DNA of 64,000 nucleotides from Sabellastarte sp. h YS-2021 (lineage: Eukaryota; Annelida; Polychaeta; Sabellida; Sabellidae). Below are positions 1-12,836 of the stretch, in pieces. Position 1 is the first letter of the stretch. Every line of letters starts with the position of its first letter. The translations under genes and the position numbers were made by a program. The notes below the pieces were generated by a model. It was not told the origin of the DNA. It saw nothing but the letters and a program-made list of their open reading frames with translations, and did no database searches. The stretch is taken from the NCBI GenBank assembly GCA_964017235.1, contig OZ024938.1, positions 57,341,816-57,405,815 on the forward strand. Reading direction: 5' to 3'.

Positions 1-640
1 AAAACCCCCCCAAAACAATGTGATGACATACGATTGGTTCAGCTGTGGATAAAGTGCTTGTGACGTCAATTTGGACCTTTCACTTGAGGAACATTTTATT
101 TTCTAATTGCATGGAATAGCAGACAAGAATCAGTTCAACTGCTTATGAGCCATTTACTTTGTTTGGGTTAAAATGTTTGGGAAATTTTACAGTTTCTTCA
201 GTCATCTTATAATTTGGCATAACTGTTGATTACAAGTGCCCACTGCTTGCAAATTTTATCACGAAGCATATCAATTTTTTGGGGTAGATATATGATGCTC
301 AGAATACATACAGGGCAAATTGATAACCAAAAGACATGGGGTAATAATATTTGTGCTGATCATATGGCTAAACTCATTGTATTCTATTTATCAAGAAAGT
401 AATCAAACAGTCTCTTTCACAAGACAAATTTGTGGAAAACATAAGATGTATCTCTCTAAGCTATCAACTCTCCCATTCTGGTAATCCTTACAACGTCTGC
501 CTTAAGTACCTGTCTACGCCAGAAAAGGTCAGAGACCCAAAGTTCACATTTGGAATAGTTTTATTCTCTGTAGATCCATTTGGTGGATTCAGTTGAAGGC
601 TTCTGCTTAACGTGTTACTGTTAGCATGGTAGTTCTTCAA
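1..640. other. non-coding stretch, nothing recognised
   Basis: AT-rich sequence with no convincing open frame, splice-bounded exon or repeat boundary that I can see. Confidence 0.4.
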
Positions 641-642
641 GG

Positions 643-800
643 AACATTATTACCATTGCTCTCCAAAAGGGGAGGAGTGAAGGTATTGTAATCATGTCCA
701 TTTGTTTGTCCGGTTGTTTGTTTGTTTGAGCACAAAACTCAAAATTACGTTTGACCATTGTTATCATTTCACACAAGGTGGGGCCTAGTCTTGACTCTGT
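643..800 (+). repeat. interspersed repeat, GTTTGTTTG family, copy 1
   Basis: A paired C-rich/G-rich block (CTCC..AAAGGGGAGG) leads into a TTTGTTTGTCCG-like run, then an 'actcaaaa...cacacaaggt' block. The same order of blocks recurs at about 1612 and 4795, so this is a dispersed repeat and not a gene. Short frames through it are incidental. Confidence 0.55.
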
Positions 801-1536
801 CCTCAAGAAAAATGATCCTTATCCGGATCAAGAATCTTTCAGGCATGTTTTGATAATATCTGCTCCATAACTCCAGTACTGCTATATTGCCCCATAACAC
901 TATTTATCACATTGAGGTCCTTTTTCCCCAAATTATTGGGTTTACCCTTGGCTCGGTACTCCTCAACGATGACCTAGATCCGCACAGGAATTTTTTTAGG
1001 GATTTATTGCCAGTTTCTGTTTCCAAGTCTCCGAGTGATGGTTCATACTCCCTCAGACACTCCTTGTTACTTTTTGCATAGTTGTTTTTTATCAAAGAAT
1101 ATTATTTTCACTGTTAACCGCAGCCCGGCTACTGATAGTAAATGTAAGAATATAAAGCCTGATATTGCCATTGGGAATCAATTACAGCAGCACCCCTTGT
1201 TTAAAATTATCTTGATCTTGCCATAAGTCATGAATGTAGAACAGCAGTATAAACTCTTTTTCCTCCCATCGACGGAAATCATGTGTTAATGGGTTGTAGC
1301 ATTTAAAAACCCTACATGCTTTTTCATTATAACGTCTTATAACGTCTCTCTCAAAAGGGGAAAGATTGTCAGGAAGCTTTATAATTATAACACTGATTGA
1401 AATCACCTGTGGTTAACCTTTTTGGCTCAGATTGTATTATGTTTCAGATTCTCCTCACTCAGACCATTTATGTTAGATCAGGTTACCTTTACGTACCTAA
1501 GACTCTGGGTGTTATGGGTGGATGCCAGTAGGGTCG
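801..1536. other. non-coding stretch with short incidental frames
   Basis: Short open frames of about 60 residues lie on both strands between 887 and 1226. None has splice-site support or a recognisable motif. I see no gene here. Confidence 0.4.
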
Positions 1537-1537
1537 G

Positions 1538-1564
1538 GATGGTGGTGGTGGTGTGTGTGTGTGT
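1538..1564 (+). repeat. GGT/GT microsatellite
   Basis: A short GGT run passes directly into a GT run, a compound simple repeat. Confidence 0.9.
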
Positions 1565-1611
1565 CAGCAGGTTTGAAACAGGTGAAAATTTTTAGTGGTC
1601 AATAAATCTAA

Positions 1612-1800
1612 TTATTACCCTCTCTCCCCAAAGGGAAAGAGAGCAGGTATTGAAATTATATTGGTTTGTTTGACTGTTTGTCTGTGTACACATCTTGAAA
1701 ACTATACATCAGACTGGAGTCATATTTTCACACAAGTTTGGTCTACCCATATCTTAGTCCTTTGAAAAGGTGATCGCGGAATTTTGACGGTCAGGCTCCC
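1612..1800 (+). repeat. interspersed repeat, GTTTGTTTG family, copy 2
   Basis: Repeats the block order of the copy at 643: a CTCTCCCCAAAGGGA-type dyad, a TTTGTTTGACTG run, then 'aaaactatac' and 'cacacaagtt'. Confidence 0.55.
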
Positions 1801-4790
1801 CCAGGCACAGAATGTTCCTGTTTGAATGCCTTTCTGCATCCCTGTTTAAATGTTTGCTAGGTTTTCAAACTAAACTATTCCATTTAAATTGGATGCATAT
1901 GTTTATAAAGTTAAAGTGGAATGTTCTTATTTTATTTTTTGGGCGATAGTATACATAGAATAATAATATGGGGGGATATTCAGCTGTCTTGATGGAGGTC
2001 TTCGCTCTACGATTACTTTGTAGCATATAAATGGACTACCATTTTTTAACACATTGTTAGAATTTTGTGAATTTTAAAATTCTTAGTAAGTACAAAATAT
2101 TTTTATGTTATATTTTATAACCAGTAGTTCTAAGAACAAGACTGACAATAAACTTCCCCTGCAATGTTGTGTTAATTTGCGTTGCATTTTGTGTTCCAGT
2201 TGTTAAGGAACTCTGTTCACATTCTTTCTGTTAAACCATGCTTGGAATAACATTTGTCACGTGTTAGGTACTATTATATCACTTTGTTTATGTAAAATTA
2301 CTGATTTCCTTTTATGTTAAAGAAATTATTTAAACATATAATATAAAAAATCCTGTAATTCAATTTGAAATTGGATATAACTACCAGAATTGGAGATTAA
2401 ATTTTTGTTTCTTTACATGCAATACCTGTCTTAATGTTTTGACACAATAAGATCACTGTTCAGCTACAATAACATTGCATTGCCTCTTATAATAAAAGGC
2501 AGACAGAAGATTAATTAAACACACATATAAGAAGACTATGCTTATTTTTATACTGCTATTATATCCCACAGTTTTCCTGTTGTACTGGTTCAGTCTTTTC
2601 TGGACAAGTGGCTTTCAGATTAAGCCCCTGCAACGCCAATGGCGTAGAATGACTTTCATTATACCCATGTTCCGTTTATGATATTTATGCCAGACTGGCT
2701 GCACATCTTGTCCTTTGCAGCCATTCCTAAATCTTGAGGTGGTAGTGGGGGGGGGGTGCAGGTGATAAAAGGTTGCCATTCTCAATCACAGGACCACAAT
2801 GACAAGGTTGCAGATGTTAGATGTTTCTGCGATAGCATTGGTGACCCAATGGATTGCTTTTAAATTACCCTATTTTTTAAGATTGCCTCCTAATGTAGCC
2901 TGCATGTACCATTTGCAGTCAGTGTTTACCAATATTTAGCAACCAGGTGATTTCCTCTTGAGGTGACTGTGGCTTGGCACAAAGGCACAGACCTCAACAT
3001 GGCAACAAACTGCAACAACATGACATCAACATAGCCACAAACAGAAGATGGAATATTTACTAAAATTTGGTTGTCATTGGTAAACTTTTGCACTTTCCTA
3101 TACCAAATAAGGAAGTTGAACTGACGACAGCAATATGTTTATTCGATTTACAATGATTTAAGTGATCCGAAGTGATCTTTTCTATTCGATGGGGGCATCT
3201 TGTGTAACTAAAATCATTACACCAAGTGATCCCACGATGGAGACTGATCACTTAGATCATGATTCAAGTGAACAAAGTGATCCCAATCAAAGACACGTAA
3301 TATATTAAATAACTCCACTACTTTCTGTATGCAAATTTGGCCAAGTTGGGACACTGATTTCTTATGGAAATTATATTATCGCCCATTAAAATTATTCTGA
3401 AATGTTTATTGTTTCGACTCGACTGCACAATTTGGGGTGATTGGAAGACAAATTCAACACAACAGACTTGGGGTGTAAATAAAACTAGAAATATGGGATT
3501 TGGTTCCTTCTGACACACTGGCAAACTTGAGGTGTTTTTTCTGTAGCATGCATCGGGTGGTCTTTGTATTGCCAATGGACTTTGTACACAAAATGATTTG
3601 CAAAAAGTGTTGTGATTTACAACACATGTATATCGTTTCAGGGTAATACTTTACTAACAAACAAATGTAGAATTAAAATCTCTTCACAATACACACACAG
3701 AAAAGTTGACTCATTTTCTTATAACTATCTGTGAATGAGGTTTAAGTATATGTAGCTCAATATCGACAAATGAATGTATGCCAGTGGTTAATTGATGGAG
3801 CCCATTAGATACCCATAAGATAACACACCATTTCATGTTGTGCAGAAATTGAGCTGGGGAAAATATCTTAATGATTCCACATGTTCTCACAATGAGGATT
3901 AATTTCAAGTCAGTAAAGTGGTGACAAATGAATCTATCTATTATAATTCTTACCTGCAGCAGAAGTGCAGGGATTGAGAATTGTTAAGCTTGTGCTAATG
4001 TTGTTATGTAAAAAGCTGTAGGAGGGGATGTCACACTTTTCCAGTTCACACTATCTGATGTAATTATGACATGGTGCCACGATGTAATCCCGATGAGAAA
4101 GGCAAAAATCGACACTGTAAATAAAGGTAAAGAAACTCCATTAAGATATTCTGATTTTTACTTCTAGCAGTTAGCCAATCGTATTCACATATAAATTGTG
4201 TGGCCATGCCTGCATCGTTTGTACATGTATTATTATCTTCGACTTATTTCCTCACCATCATCATTGATTGTGTGGTGATCACTTGAAGATATTGTGAATA
4301 CAACTTGATTGCGATCACCAGATTATCTCATTATCTTTGCAACATTTGATGAACACGGCTTATCTTGCTACCTAGGGTTTAATAAATATACTACTTATAC
4401 TGCTCATCACCTTAGCTTGGCACAACTCGGACACCAAAAAAAACATCATTAGTGCTTGCTATAAGTGTAGTAACTGGCGTGTTAAATTACTTCAGGTTAA
4501 TCTTCACCAAGGATAAAAATGTGTGTCAAGGCTATGCATTTACAGTGCATGTTGTGCAGTAGTACATCAAACCCTTTTTTGTGAAACATTGTGTTGAAGA
4601 TCAAACGTCTGAAGAAGTAGATATCATTGGGGCTAAAGGTCATGTAGAAAACTGAGTATTGCCATAATATTCAATAAAAAAGAAAGACTCAATAGATACT
4701 ATTGTGCATCTTTGTCAGTCTGTTGGCTTGCCTCTTTTGTATATTTCTATGTTTAGCCTAAAGGAGTGTAAGATGCAATTTATGAAGATA
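1801..4790. other. non-coding stretch
   Basis: AT-rich DNA with scattered frames under 90 codons and no motif, splice pair or clear repeat boundary. It contains a cluster of AAGTGATC words near 3160-3282 (see findings) and a short G run near 2746. Confidence 0.4.
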
Positions 4791-4794
4791 TTGT

Positions 4795-4990
4795 TTTTTC
4801 CACCCATTTGTTTGTGTGCATGAATACCTGTATTTTGTCTATGTGCATAACTCAAAAACTAAATACCAGATTGGGGTTATGTTTCACACAAATTAGGTCT
4901 TGCCAAATCCAATTCAGATCTGGGTCTTGGATAAAGAATTGTTTTTATACTTTTCCGACAATAATTGTATGTATTTCTAAAAAAACTGTT
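4795..4990 (+). repeat. interspersed repeat, GTTTGTTTG family, copy 3
   Basis: 'Tttgtttgtg', then 'aactcaaaaactaaatacc', then 'cacacaaatt' repeat the order seen at 643 and 1612. A 129-codon frame over this region is an accident of the repeat. Confidence 0.5.
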
Positions 4991-5670
4991 CATTGGATTG
5001 AATGGTCAAATTTGGAAAAAAAGGTTGGTGCCTACCCGTGTAAATGTCCTATTCTTGTAAGCTTTAATTCTAGCAATGGGCGTTTTGAGTGCCATCAATT
5101 TGATTTCTCTTCTACAAGGCTGTCACTGTTAAATTCCATTTGCTTGATTGGAACTGTCATCAGGAATGACAGTTTAGTTTTTTTTTCTACAAGATGAATA
5201 AAAACACCCAGCTGAAAAAAAACAAAGACATTCAATCTTATGTATAGGTACCTAAGAACATTTTTTTATATTGGCAATTTAAGATTGACAGTGTAAGTTT
5301 CACCAACATTATATGTTGTGTCTTTATCGAATAATAGTGAGTGTTTTTCATCGCTGATTAATGGACACGATTTGGCTTCAGTATCGAGAAAAAATATATT
5401 GAATGAGAACAGATTGTTATCTAAGGTTTTCTTTGTGTAAATAATTGTCAGCATTGCGGTTTATGATTGCTAATGCCATGTCAATTGTTCCACATTAGAA
5501 GACTAACATTACAAATCATGTTCACTGATCTCAGATAGAGAATTGTGGAAACAGAAATCTAGCCCTTAGTCAAGTCCCGTTCACACTGCAGGCGATAATT
5601 AGGTTTGTAGGTTTGTAGGTTACCTAGGCATTTTGTTTAATGCTTCATTTTCTCCCTGCACTGCCAGACC
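4991..5670. other. non-coding stretch
   Basis: Nothing recognised apart from a short doublet of 'aggtttgtaggtttgtaggt' type near 5600. Confidence 0.35.
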
Positions 5671-6030
5671 AGGGGCCGGTTTCACGAAGCCTCATTAAGA
5701 TAAAGATCACCTTAAATTCAAGGATTTCCTTAAATTTCTCCCTCCTTTAAAAAATCTCAGTTTCAAAAAGTCTCCTTCCTTAAAGGAGACCTTGAAAACT
5801 CCCTTAAATTTTAAGGACCTACCTTAAATGTAAGTAAGCGTCCTTCAAGGAATGTGTAATAACTTTATAGAACATATGCTCCCTCCTTAAGATTTAAGGA
5901 AGACCTTAGGAAAGGAGAGTTAAAGGAGGCTTTGAGAAACGGAGATTTTAAGTGGCCTTCTCAAAGGAAAAAATACCTTCCTTTACTGAAGGAGGTCCTT
6001 TCCATAGGAGGCTTTGTGAAACCGGCCCCT
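5671..6030. mobile_element. MITE-like element with GGGGCCGGTTTCAC ends
   Basis: The ends are inverted repeats of about 23 bp: the left end 5671-5693 and the complement of 6008-6030 differ at one base. The interior is full of CTTAAAT / AAGGAGG words that are themselves complementary, so the whole element could fold into a long hairpin. There is no open frame, as expected for a non-autonomous element. A second copy lies at 42744-43115. I could not settle a target-site duplication. Confidence 0.75.
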
Positions 6031-6034
6031 GACT

Positions 6035-6420
6035 TCTGCTAATAAAGTTGCATACTGTTATCTATTGTTCTACACCCTGCTTTTCGTGGCCACTCTTATG
6101 AACGTTTTACACTTTTCAAAATTTTGCCTTATTATAGGTGGTATCAAGGCCACCTCCCATAACCGCCTGTAAATGTAGGGTGTGTCATACTGTATCATAC
6201 TGCATCTTTTTTGGCTTTCTTTGTCCTCAGTCAAGTTGTTTGTTTGCCATCAGGTTGTTTTATCTTTACAGTATCTTTTCTGTACCTTAGTCATTTGTGG
6301 ATACTTTCTGTGACAAACTTTGGCATGTTCCTCCCTGATTCTGATACTCTTCCGTAGCAAATCTGGAGCTAGAAGTGGGTAGCTGGATTTCACAAGAGGT
6401 ACAGCATTCTGCCACTGGAA
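6035..6420. repeat. interspersed repeat, 'taggtggtat' family, copy 1
   Basis: Shares short blocks ('ttgcct..ta.aggtggtat.aag', 'cttctgtag..at.tggagctaga') with 23330-23740 and 34445-34960. A 65-residue minus-strand frame (6250-6447) looks protein-like but falls in this repeat, so I do not call it a gene. Confidence 0.4.
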
Positions 6421-7312
6421 ATATTGCCTGTAGTGTGATCGGAGCATTACGTTTAAGTGATCCTGTGCATAAAAATATGCTTATGAATGTAAATAGGGAT
6501 GGTGAATACAGTGATACCGAAATTATATATTTTGTTGACGTAAATCTTACCTATTATATATCATGTTGTGACTTCAGTGTGACAGTAATACGCCCACAGA
6601 AAAAATTACAAAACCCTACAATAAATTGATCACATCATGAAACATTATCACTACAAATTACCATGCTAACTTACTTAAATATTTCATGCTTAAAGTGGCG
6701 CCTCTGTTGCTATTTGGCTGACCATAGTTGGTTCATCCTGTGAATATAATGTTTATCTCTATATAGTTTAATGTGCTAAAATGAGTAGAAACTTGGTAAA
6801 ATACTGTAATGTAATGATGTGTATAGCAGGTTTAAAAAAAATATTGAAAACAATTGAGTAAAATTGGCATTTCTTTACACGGCGATACTGGCAATTACCC
6901 ATAGGATATTCCACTGCGAAATAAAATGATAATTATCATTACAGACAATGGCACCGGATAGTGATTTAATGGCATTTAATAAATTTACCTCTTGTCAAAA
7001 ATTATAAAAACTACTGGCCAAAGTTTGGTAGAAATTAAGTTAACTGTCTCTTCAAAATACTATATCAAACAAAAGCACCTTAAGGCTTAAAACGTGTCAA
7101 GTGTGGAAAAATTAAATTACTAAATTTATCTCTTTGAATGGGCTAAAAGTAGTTATGAAATAGTCCATTTTATTATAATTGGTTCTTCTTTATTTAAAAA
7201 AGCTGTCATTTGCAAAGACAAATTTGTACACCTTGAATATATATGGTTTTTAATCCTGAGCTCTATCAAGGCTTGCACTTCTAGAGATAATATTTTTTGT
7301 TTTTTTTTAAAT
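6421..7312. other. non-coding stretch
   Basis: AT-rich, no supported gene or clear repeat. Confidence 0.35.
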
Positions 7313-7313
7313 T

Positions 7314-7495
7314 TTTTTTGTCTCTGGACTTTTATGAATTGCGGCATAGCGTGATGAGTACCTGTCTCAATGAAGTTAAGCAGCAATGGGCTATTTTAGT
7401 ACTAGGATGGGTGACCGTCTCAGTGCACTACTCATGTCTCTGATGGCATTTGCAGCTTGCGCTAGTAGACCGAAACCCCTTTCGGCCTTGTTTCT
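7314..7495 (+). mobile_element. 5S rRNA-derived SINE, copy 1
   Basis: The core 'gaagttaagcagc' followed by 'tagtactaggatgggtgacc' matches the internal control region of 5S rRNA (A-box, intermediate element, C-box), the known head of SINE3-type elements. The same flanking text ('ctctggactttatgaattg..gcatagcgtgatgagta' upstream, 'ctagtagacc' downstream) recurs inverted at about 8325-8550 and 15085-15275. It is too diverged outside the control region to be a 5S gene. Confidence 0.75.
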
Positions 7496-8320
7496 TAAAA
7501 AATTAGACTTGTGACATAAAGCTGCATTAGAGAGCAGTTAATTAGTCAAATTGTAACAAGCGTCTTTGTTAATATGAGGTGAGTATTTTTTTAAATTAAT
7601 GGCCCTGTTTGTGGGGGAAACAAAAAGTGAGAATGGCACACATCAAATGTTTGTAACTTTAACATAATTATCTTTAACATAAATTTGAAGTTTTTTTTAT
7701 TATGGCAGTTTTTACTCCAGCAGAAGGAGATATTTTAAATGGAGGCGAGGGTATTTAGGCGTTGAAGGGTTTCTGATAGCTTATCAAAACTTTCAGCTCA
7801 CCTACATTGCTATCAGCAGAAAGTCGCCAAAAGCAAATTTGTTATTATGGATAATACACTTTAGTGTTATCCTAAAGTCAGCTCCTTACAATTTAAGCTT
7901 GTCTAATCTTAACTCTTCCATTCCTGGATTAAAAAAACACCCCAGTTTAAGGTAACGTTACGTTGAATCTGCAAATATGAAATTTCTGTGTAATTTTAAA
8001 ATTTTTTTTGCACTAGGAAAAATTGTGTAAATTCATGGACAAAAACTGTCACCACTTACAGTAACAAAAGCACTCAGAGATAGCATAATTTTGCAAGGCC
8101 CAACACCTTCAATGTTGCTTATGAGTACAATGATAAAAAGTAATTTACAAATTTCCTGTGTCCAGACTGTAATCCAGGTTGCCATCTGTTTTTTGTGCCA
8201 TTGTCAACATTTCCTCCAAATATCATCCAAATCCATAACTTTTTGAGTAATTTGGCCAACGAACAGACTAATACACACTGCAAATTAGATAACCTCCTTG
8301 ACAGAGTTAATAATGTACTT
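7496..8320. other. non-coding stretch
   Basis: No gene seen. About 8140-8290 resembles the 'ccaagtcc...ttttgagtaatgt' repeat that also occurs near 18660, 24890 and 25070. Confidence 0.35.
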
Positions 8321-8324
8321 TGTT

Positions 8325-8550
8325 GTCAACAAGGCTAAAAGGAGTTTTGGTCTACTAGTACAAGCCACAAAGCCATCAGAGACACAAAAAGTGCACCGAA
8401 GCGGTCACCCATCTCAGTACTCACGTAGCACATTGCCGCTGAAAATCAGTGAACAGGCAAATACTCATCACGCTGCCCCACAACTCATGAAAGTCTGTAA
8501 ACCAAAAAAATAGTGATTCTTAGAAGCACGATCTTGCGCATAAAAAGATG
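8325..8550 (-). mobile_element. 5S rRNA-derived SINE, copy 2
   Basis: On the minus strand it reads 'tgagtactgagatgggtgacc', a C-box-like block, preceded by 'gtggggcagcgtgatgagta' and followed by 'ctagtagacc', matching the copy at 7314. The 71-residue plus-strand frame across it is incidental. Confidence 0.65.
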
Positions 8551-9764
8551 TACAGTCTAGATTTGATTAAATCTTGGTGTTGCATATTGTTGAGCTAGTA
8601 CGCCCCTAGGAATTCTTGGAACACTCTGTGCCATTAAGAATATCAGTGTGGACGCCTCTTTTTTATCAAGAAGAGATGTCATGGTGTCAACAAATTGTGT
8701 GGGCAACAAGAAACCTTTCTTACTGACACCTGTAAACACACATGTGCATACAATTCATACATTGATAAAGGTAAATATAAAAAAAAAAACATATGGTATG
8801 GGAGTGTCAAATAAAGACATCTCATTTTCGTTCTCTGATTAATCACATTAGACTAAAATACCTTTTGTTTTTGCAGTTTCATAGTATGGAGTAAAAGTTG
8901 GTTTTATGCCCTTTTTAGCAGTCAGAATGTAGTTGGCTAGTGCCAATTGGGCCAAGTGCAGTGATAGTTTTAGAATGTAACAACAGGTTTCAGAATTCTG
9001 TCTTGTTAAAATTATTCCACTGGGTGTAATATTGTTATTGCATTCTTTTGACTATGTTATGTATTTATTTTATGTATATATGTCACAGTGGCAATCCTAA
9101 TTATGCAACAGTAGCTGGGATCACTGATATGCAATGTTAATAATATTATTTTATTGTATTCAATAAGTTTTAGTACATACTTTTCATGTTCCATTTATGT
9201 TTTTGTGTCAATATAATTCGTATACAGAACTTTGTGGGTTTGATTTATTTTTTAGTTATCTTGCTAGAATTGGAGTGGAGTTTACAGTTTCCAAAGTGGG
9301 GACTGAAATTGGGATCTCCCCTAGTGAAAACCACAATTACAATAATGAACAATTGATTTGGATCTCCCATTGTGGAAACTCCAAATGGGATTTCCCGCTG
9401 TGGAGTATCAAATTCGCCTAATTAAGGATCTTCACTGTGACATAAACTATGTATATGAATATTATATTGCTTTTTCAATTTTCGAGTTAATTACAGTGAC
9501 ACGTGCTTTCCAATCACTGAAGGTCAGATACAAACATCAGGAAACTGTAATAAATGCCCAGTCCTTATGTATGGGCTTATAAATCACTTTAAATAAATTG
9601 TTATAAGCGCAGAGAGAAAACATCAGAAAGTATCTGGGGGCATTTACACTTTTTCTCCAACTATAAAATATTAATCAACTTAATAAAAACTTGTGATTTT
9701 AGTATTACCTAAGACATCAAAAACCTGATCCAACAATGACAATGATGTATTTATATAAAAATAT
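8551..9764. other. non-coding stretch
   Basis: Nothing recognised. Frames of 60-74 codons are present without splice or motif support. Confidence 0.35.
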
Positions 9765-11119
9765 ATGAGAAAATGAGTGAGGAAGTTTTGTGATGACAGC
9801 TAATTTCATAACTCAGTGAATGACAATGAATGTAATGTGTGAAACATGATGCCTATTGTCTTTGTCATAGCACCAGAAATGTAGATTGCTAAATACAAAC
9901 AGAACCAAATGAAATATAAAGTTATGTGAGAGTTACAGATTTCCATTTAGTTTGATTAAATAAGTATCAACCTGTCTCCATAAAATGACTTATGCAAGGT
10001 CACAGGTGATATTTTAGAATTTAGAAGGAATTACACAAGTCTGTCATTTTAAAATGTGTCAGGTTATTGTGTTTTGATTAAACTGACATTCTGAGATGGA
10101 GTGAAAAGTAAAAAGAAATATAATTCATAGTTTCAGAAATGATAAGTTAAAATTACAATTAATTTAAATCTAGTGTAAATTGCAATATACCCAATGGCCT
10201 TTATAAGACCACTATACAAAACAATATGAGCCACTCTGCAAGGTATTAAATCTTATCACTTTCATAAAAAATTAACATCATTAGTTCAGTTGAAAAGCAC
10301 TTACTGAAAATTAAACCACGGATCAAATTCCTTATGAACATTCATTATTGAGAGACCACATCACATAAAGTAAATAACATATTTTATATTCATGCTGAAT
10401 TCATAGTTAACTAAAACATTGAAAGGGTGTAGACCATTGCCAGGTGGAATTTTGGAAAAATATGGACTATTTTGTATTCAGAATATATCCCAAAATATAC
10501 CTTACCTGCAAAAAATATCAGGTCAAAGAACAACCCACCACAAAGATCCACCCCTTTCAAGCTTCCAGGATATATATTTCTTCCCAGCGCTTGAAGCTCA
10601 CGAGAGGAATTTCAAGCATTTTAGAAAAAAGCAGTCCCAATTAAGACATCCTACCTTAATGTGAATCCCAACAAAGGTGTCGTGCCATAATAAGTCGTAG
10701 CTCATAACTCCAGTAAGTAAAGGTGTGACCTAGGTTTTAGTAGCTTACACACTGAAATGATTTGTGTGTAATTTGTTTGACATTTGTTGGTATTATTTTT
10801 TTTTAAAAGCTATGTGACTTATTTAAATTATTTTGAGACTGGTATAAATTACTGTATAATCCAGTGCTTCTCAATGGGATCATTAAACTGAAACAAATGA
10901 GTCCCTTACCAACACATCAAAGCACTCTGGTTCATAAATAAAAGAACTACAATATCAGCTCATTTTAGTAAAAATTCTCACACAATGCATATATTACAAG
11001 ATAAAGGAAAAGCGAACTAAATAACATTCAGTTGACACTGTAAAGCAAAATTGATCAGGACATATGTGGCAAAATGGAGCCCCTAAAACCCCAAAACTAT
11101 ATAACAAACTTGAAGGCTT

Positions 11120-11335
11120 AGTGCCATCTTTCAGTATGATCTAGTATGTATGACAGTTGCACATAGGTTCAGAAAGGACCAGGGTTCAGTCCCAGGAAGA
11201 GAAGGAATATAGTGATCCTCAATGACAACGATACATCAGGTTATTCCTGGGCCTCTGCATTTCTGTTTGTAAAAAGTCAGTGTCTTTCATTTGGACTGTT
11301 CTTGTGCAGTCAAATAACTATGAAGAAAAGGTGAT
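11120..11335 (+). mobile_element. SINE-like repeat, type 3 (inside block A)
   Basis: 'ggttcagaaaggaccagggttcagtcccagga' has the form of a tRNA B-box head, then 'gtgatcctc', 'catcaggttattcctgggcc' and 'ggactgttcttgtgcagtc'. The same order recurs near 16840, 19455, 21610, 25925 and 47680. It is diverged and shared with the duplicate block, so it predates the duplication. Confidence 0.5.
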
Positions 11336-11744
11336 ATTATGATGTGTATAAGTACTAACAGTTCAAAAATGCTTTTTTAATGTGGGAAATTATTTTCCAT
11401 TTGAAAATGAAATTTTTACTTGTCATCCATTATTTTGAAGAAAAAAAACCTTTACAGCCATTAAATCAAGCATCTGTGGAATGGTAGTTGGTGCTAGTAG
11501 TTTGCCATTAAATTTTGAACCTCAGTTTGCACTGAAATGACAAACAAATGTCAAGAAAAATCATTTTCTAGTTATTTTCTCCACAAGGGATAACTCAATG
11601 TGTTAACCTACCAAAGACTTGACAAAATGTGATAATCAAAGAATGTGTAGGTGTGAATGAGGGGAAGATACTAAGTGGGGAAGATTGGGTCGAAGAGGTG
11701 ATGCTTGAGATGCTCCCTAGAGGGTATTACTGAGGGGTTTTAAT

Positions 11745-12000
11745 TGTGTCACAGTGGAGCAGTGGTAAGATACTCGCCTCCTACCTCTGAGATCTGAGTT
11801 CGAATCAATGCCTGACCTGAAGTTGGAAATCTGGTAGTTGCTTGCTGTTGACTGGTAGTTTACAGTACATACCCTTGAAATGACTAGAACTACCTTATTT
11901 ATGGTGTGATTTTGGAATTATCTCAATCTGCAAAGCTTAAAGAAGTCTGGTGTCAGAATTGATCTGGCCATATCATAGTGGATCATGTAAGTTGCATGCA
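11745..12000 (+). mobile_element. tRNA-derived SINE type 1, old copy (inside block A)
   Basis: 'gtggagcagtggtaag' and 'gagatctgagttcgaatc' are degraded A and B boxes. They are followed by 'tggtagttgcttgc', 'cagtttacagtac', as in the young copies at 24643 and 35022. Its partner is at about 20130. Confidence 0.6.
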
Positions 12001-12145
12001 AATAAACCTTAATTATTTGATTTGATTTATTTGGGTTTATGGGTAGTCAGGACAGGGGAGATTTGTTATCTAAAATAAATTCTATAAATAAATTCTAATT
12101 CTAATTTGATTTTTATAGCACTTAATCTCCACTGAGTAGCGGACT

Positions 12146-12703
12146 CTAAGGCCCATTAAGACAATAGCAATATTCAAAGTCCAGGGACAAAAACAGGTCG
12201 GCACCATGGAGAAGCCATAAGAAAAAATGAGCTAAGGAGGATATGCCTTTGCATAGAGATAGGTTTGAGCTTCTTTCTAAAAGAGGCAATAGTGGGTAAT
12301 GCACGGATGTCTTAAGGAAGTGAATTCCAAACAGTGGGAGCATCAAAGGCAAAACTGAAGCCAAACTGCTTAGTGGACTTATGAATTGTACATTGAAATT
12401 TTGGTACATTGAGCAAATTGGCAACACTCTGACTGCATCTAGTATTTTAAGAAGTGAAGTATGTGGATAGATGTGGAGGGAAATATTTAGGGAAACCAGT
12501 ATGAATAAACTTGTACACCAGGGTAGCCAGTTTGAACTCTGAGCAAAACTGAATAGGGAGCCAATGGAGTTCCTGAGTACTGGAGTTATTTGAATGTATT
12601 TACACAAATTTGTAACAATTCTAGCAGCACTATTTTGGATAGACTGTAGTCTATAAAGATTGACTTTAGAAAGACTCCTGAAAAATGAGTTACAGTAGTC
12701 CAA
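12146..12703 (-). pseudogene. LINE C-terminal region, degenerate
   Basis: Begins 'MDYCNSFFRSLSKV' then 'LQSIQNSAARIVTN', the post-RT signature of CR1/L2 elements (LDYCNS..LQ..QN.AARL). After about 60 residues the reading is degenerate. Related fragments lie at 22850-23140 and 29128-29250 on the plus strand. Confidence 0.65.
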
Positions 12704-12836
12704 CTAACTACTAACAAAAGCATTGGCAACTGACACAGATGCATCCTGAGTCAAAAACTGCCTAATATTTCTAAAATCCCTCAGTTGACTAAAGCAGCCT
12801 TTACAAACATTCTGGACGTGTTTAAAGAAGGAAAAA

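Larger units (their letters stand above)
9765..12058 (+). repeat. segmental duplication, block A of copy 1
   Basis: Runs collinearly, with many substitutions and small indels, with 17985-20410. Anchors include 'gcaccagaaatgtagattg' (near 9870 and 18090), 'gcttctcaatgggatcatt' (10866 and 19191), and 'ctgagatctgagtt' (11792 and 20175). It continues into block B at 15636 once the inserted elements are removed. Older repeats, including SINEs at about 11125 and 11745, are carried inside both copies. Confidence 0.8.

Noticed and set aside
4808..5197. 129-codon open frame
   Set aside because: Lies over a GTTTGTTTG-family repeat, low-quality composition, no splice or start context.
6250..6447. Protein-like minus-strand frame of 65 residues
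   Set aside because: Falls in a dispersed repeat with relatives at 23.3 and 34.5 kb.
7366..7435. Possible 5S rRNA gene
   Set aside because: Only the internal control region resembles 5S and the flanks match two other dispersed copies, so it is a 5S-derived SINE.
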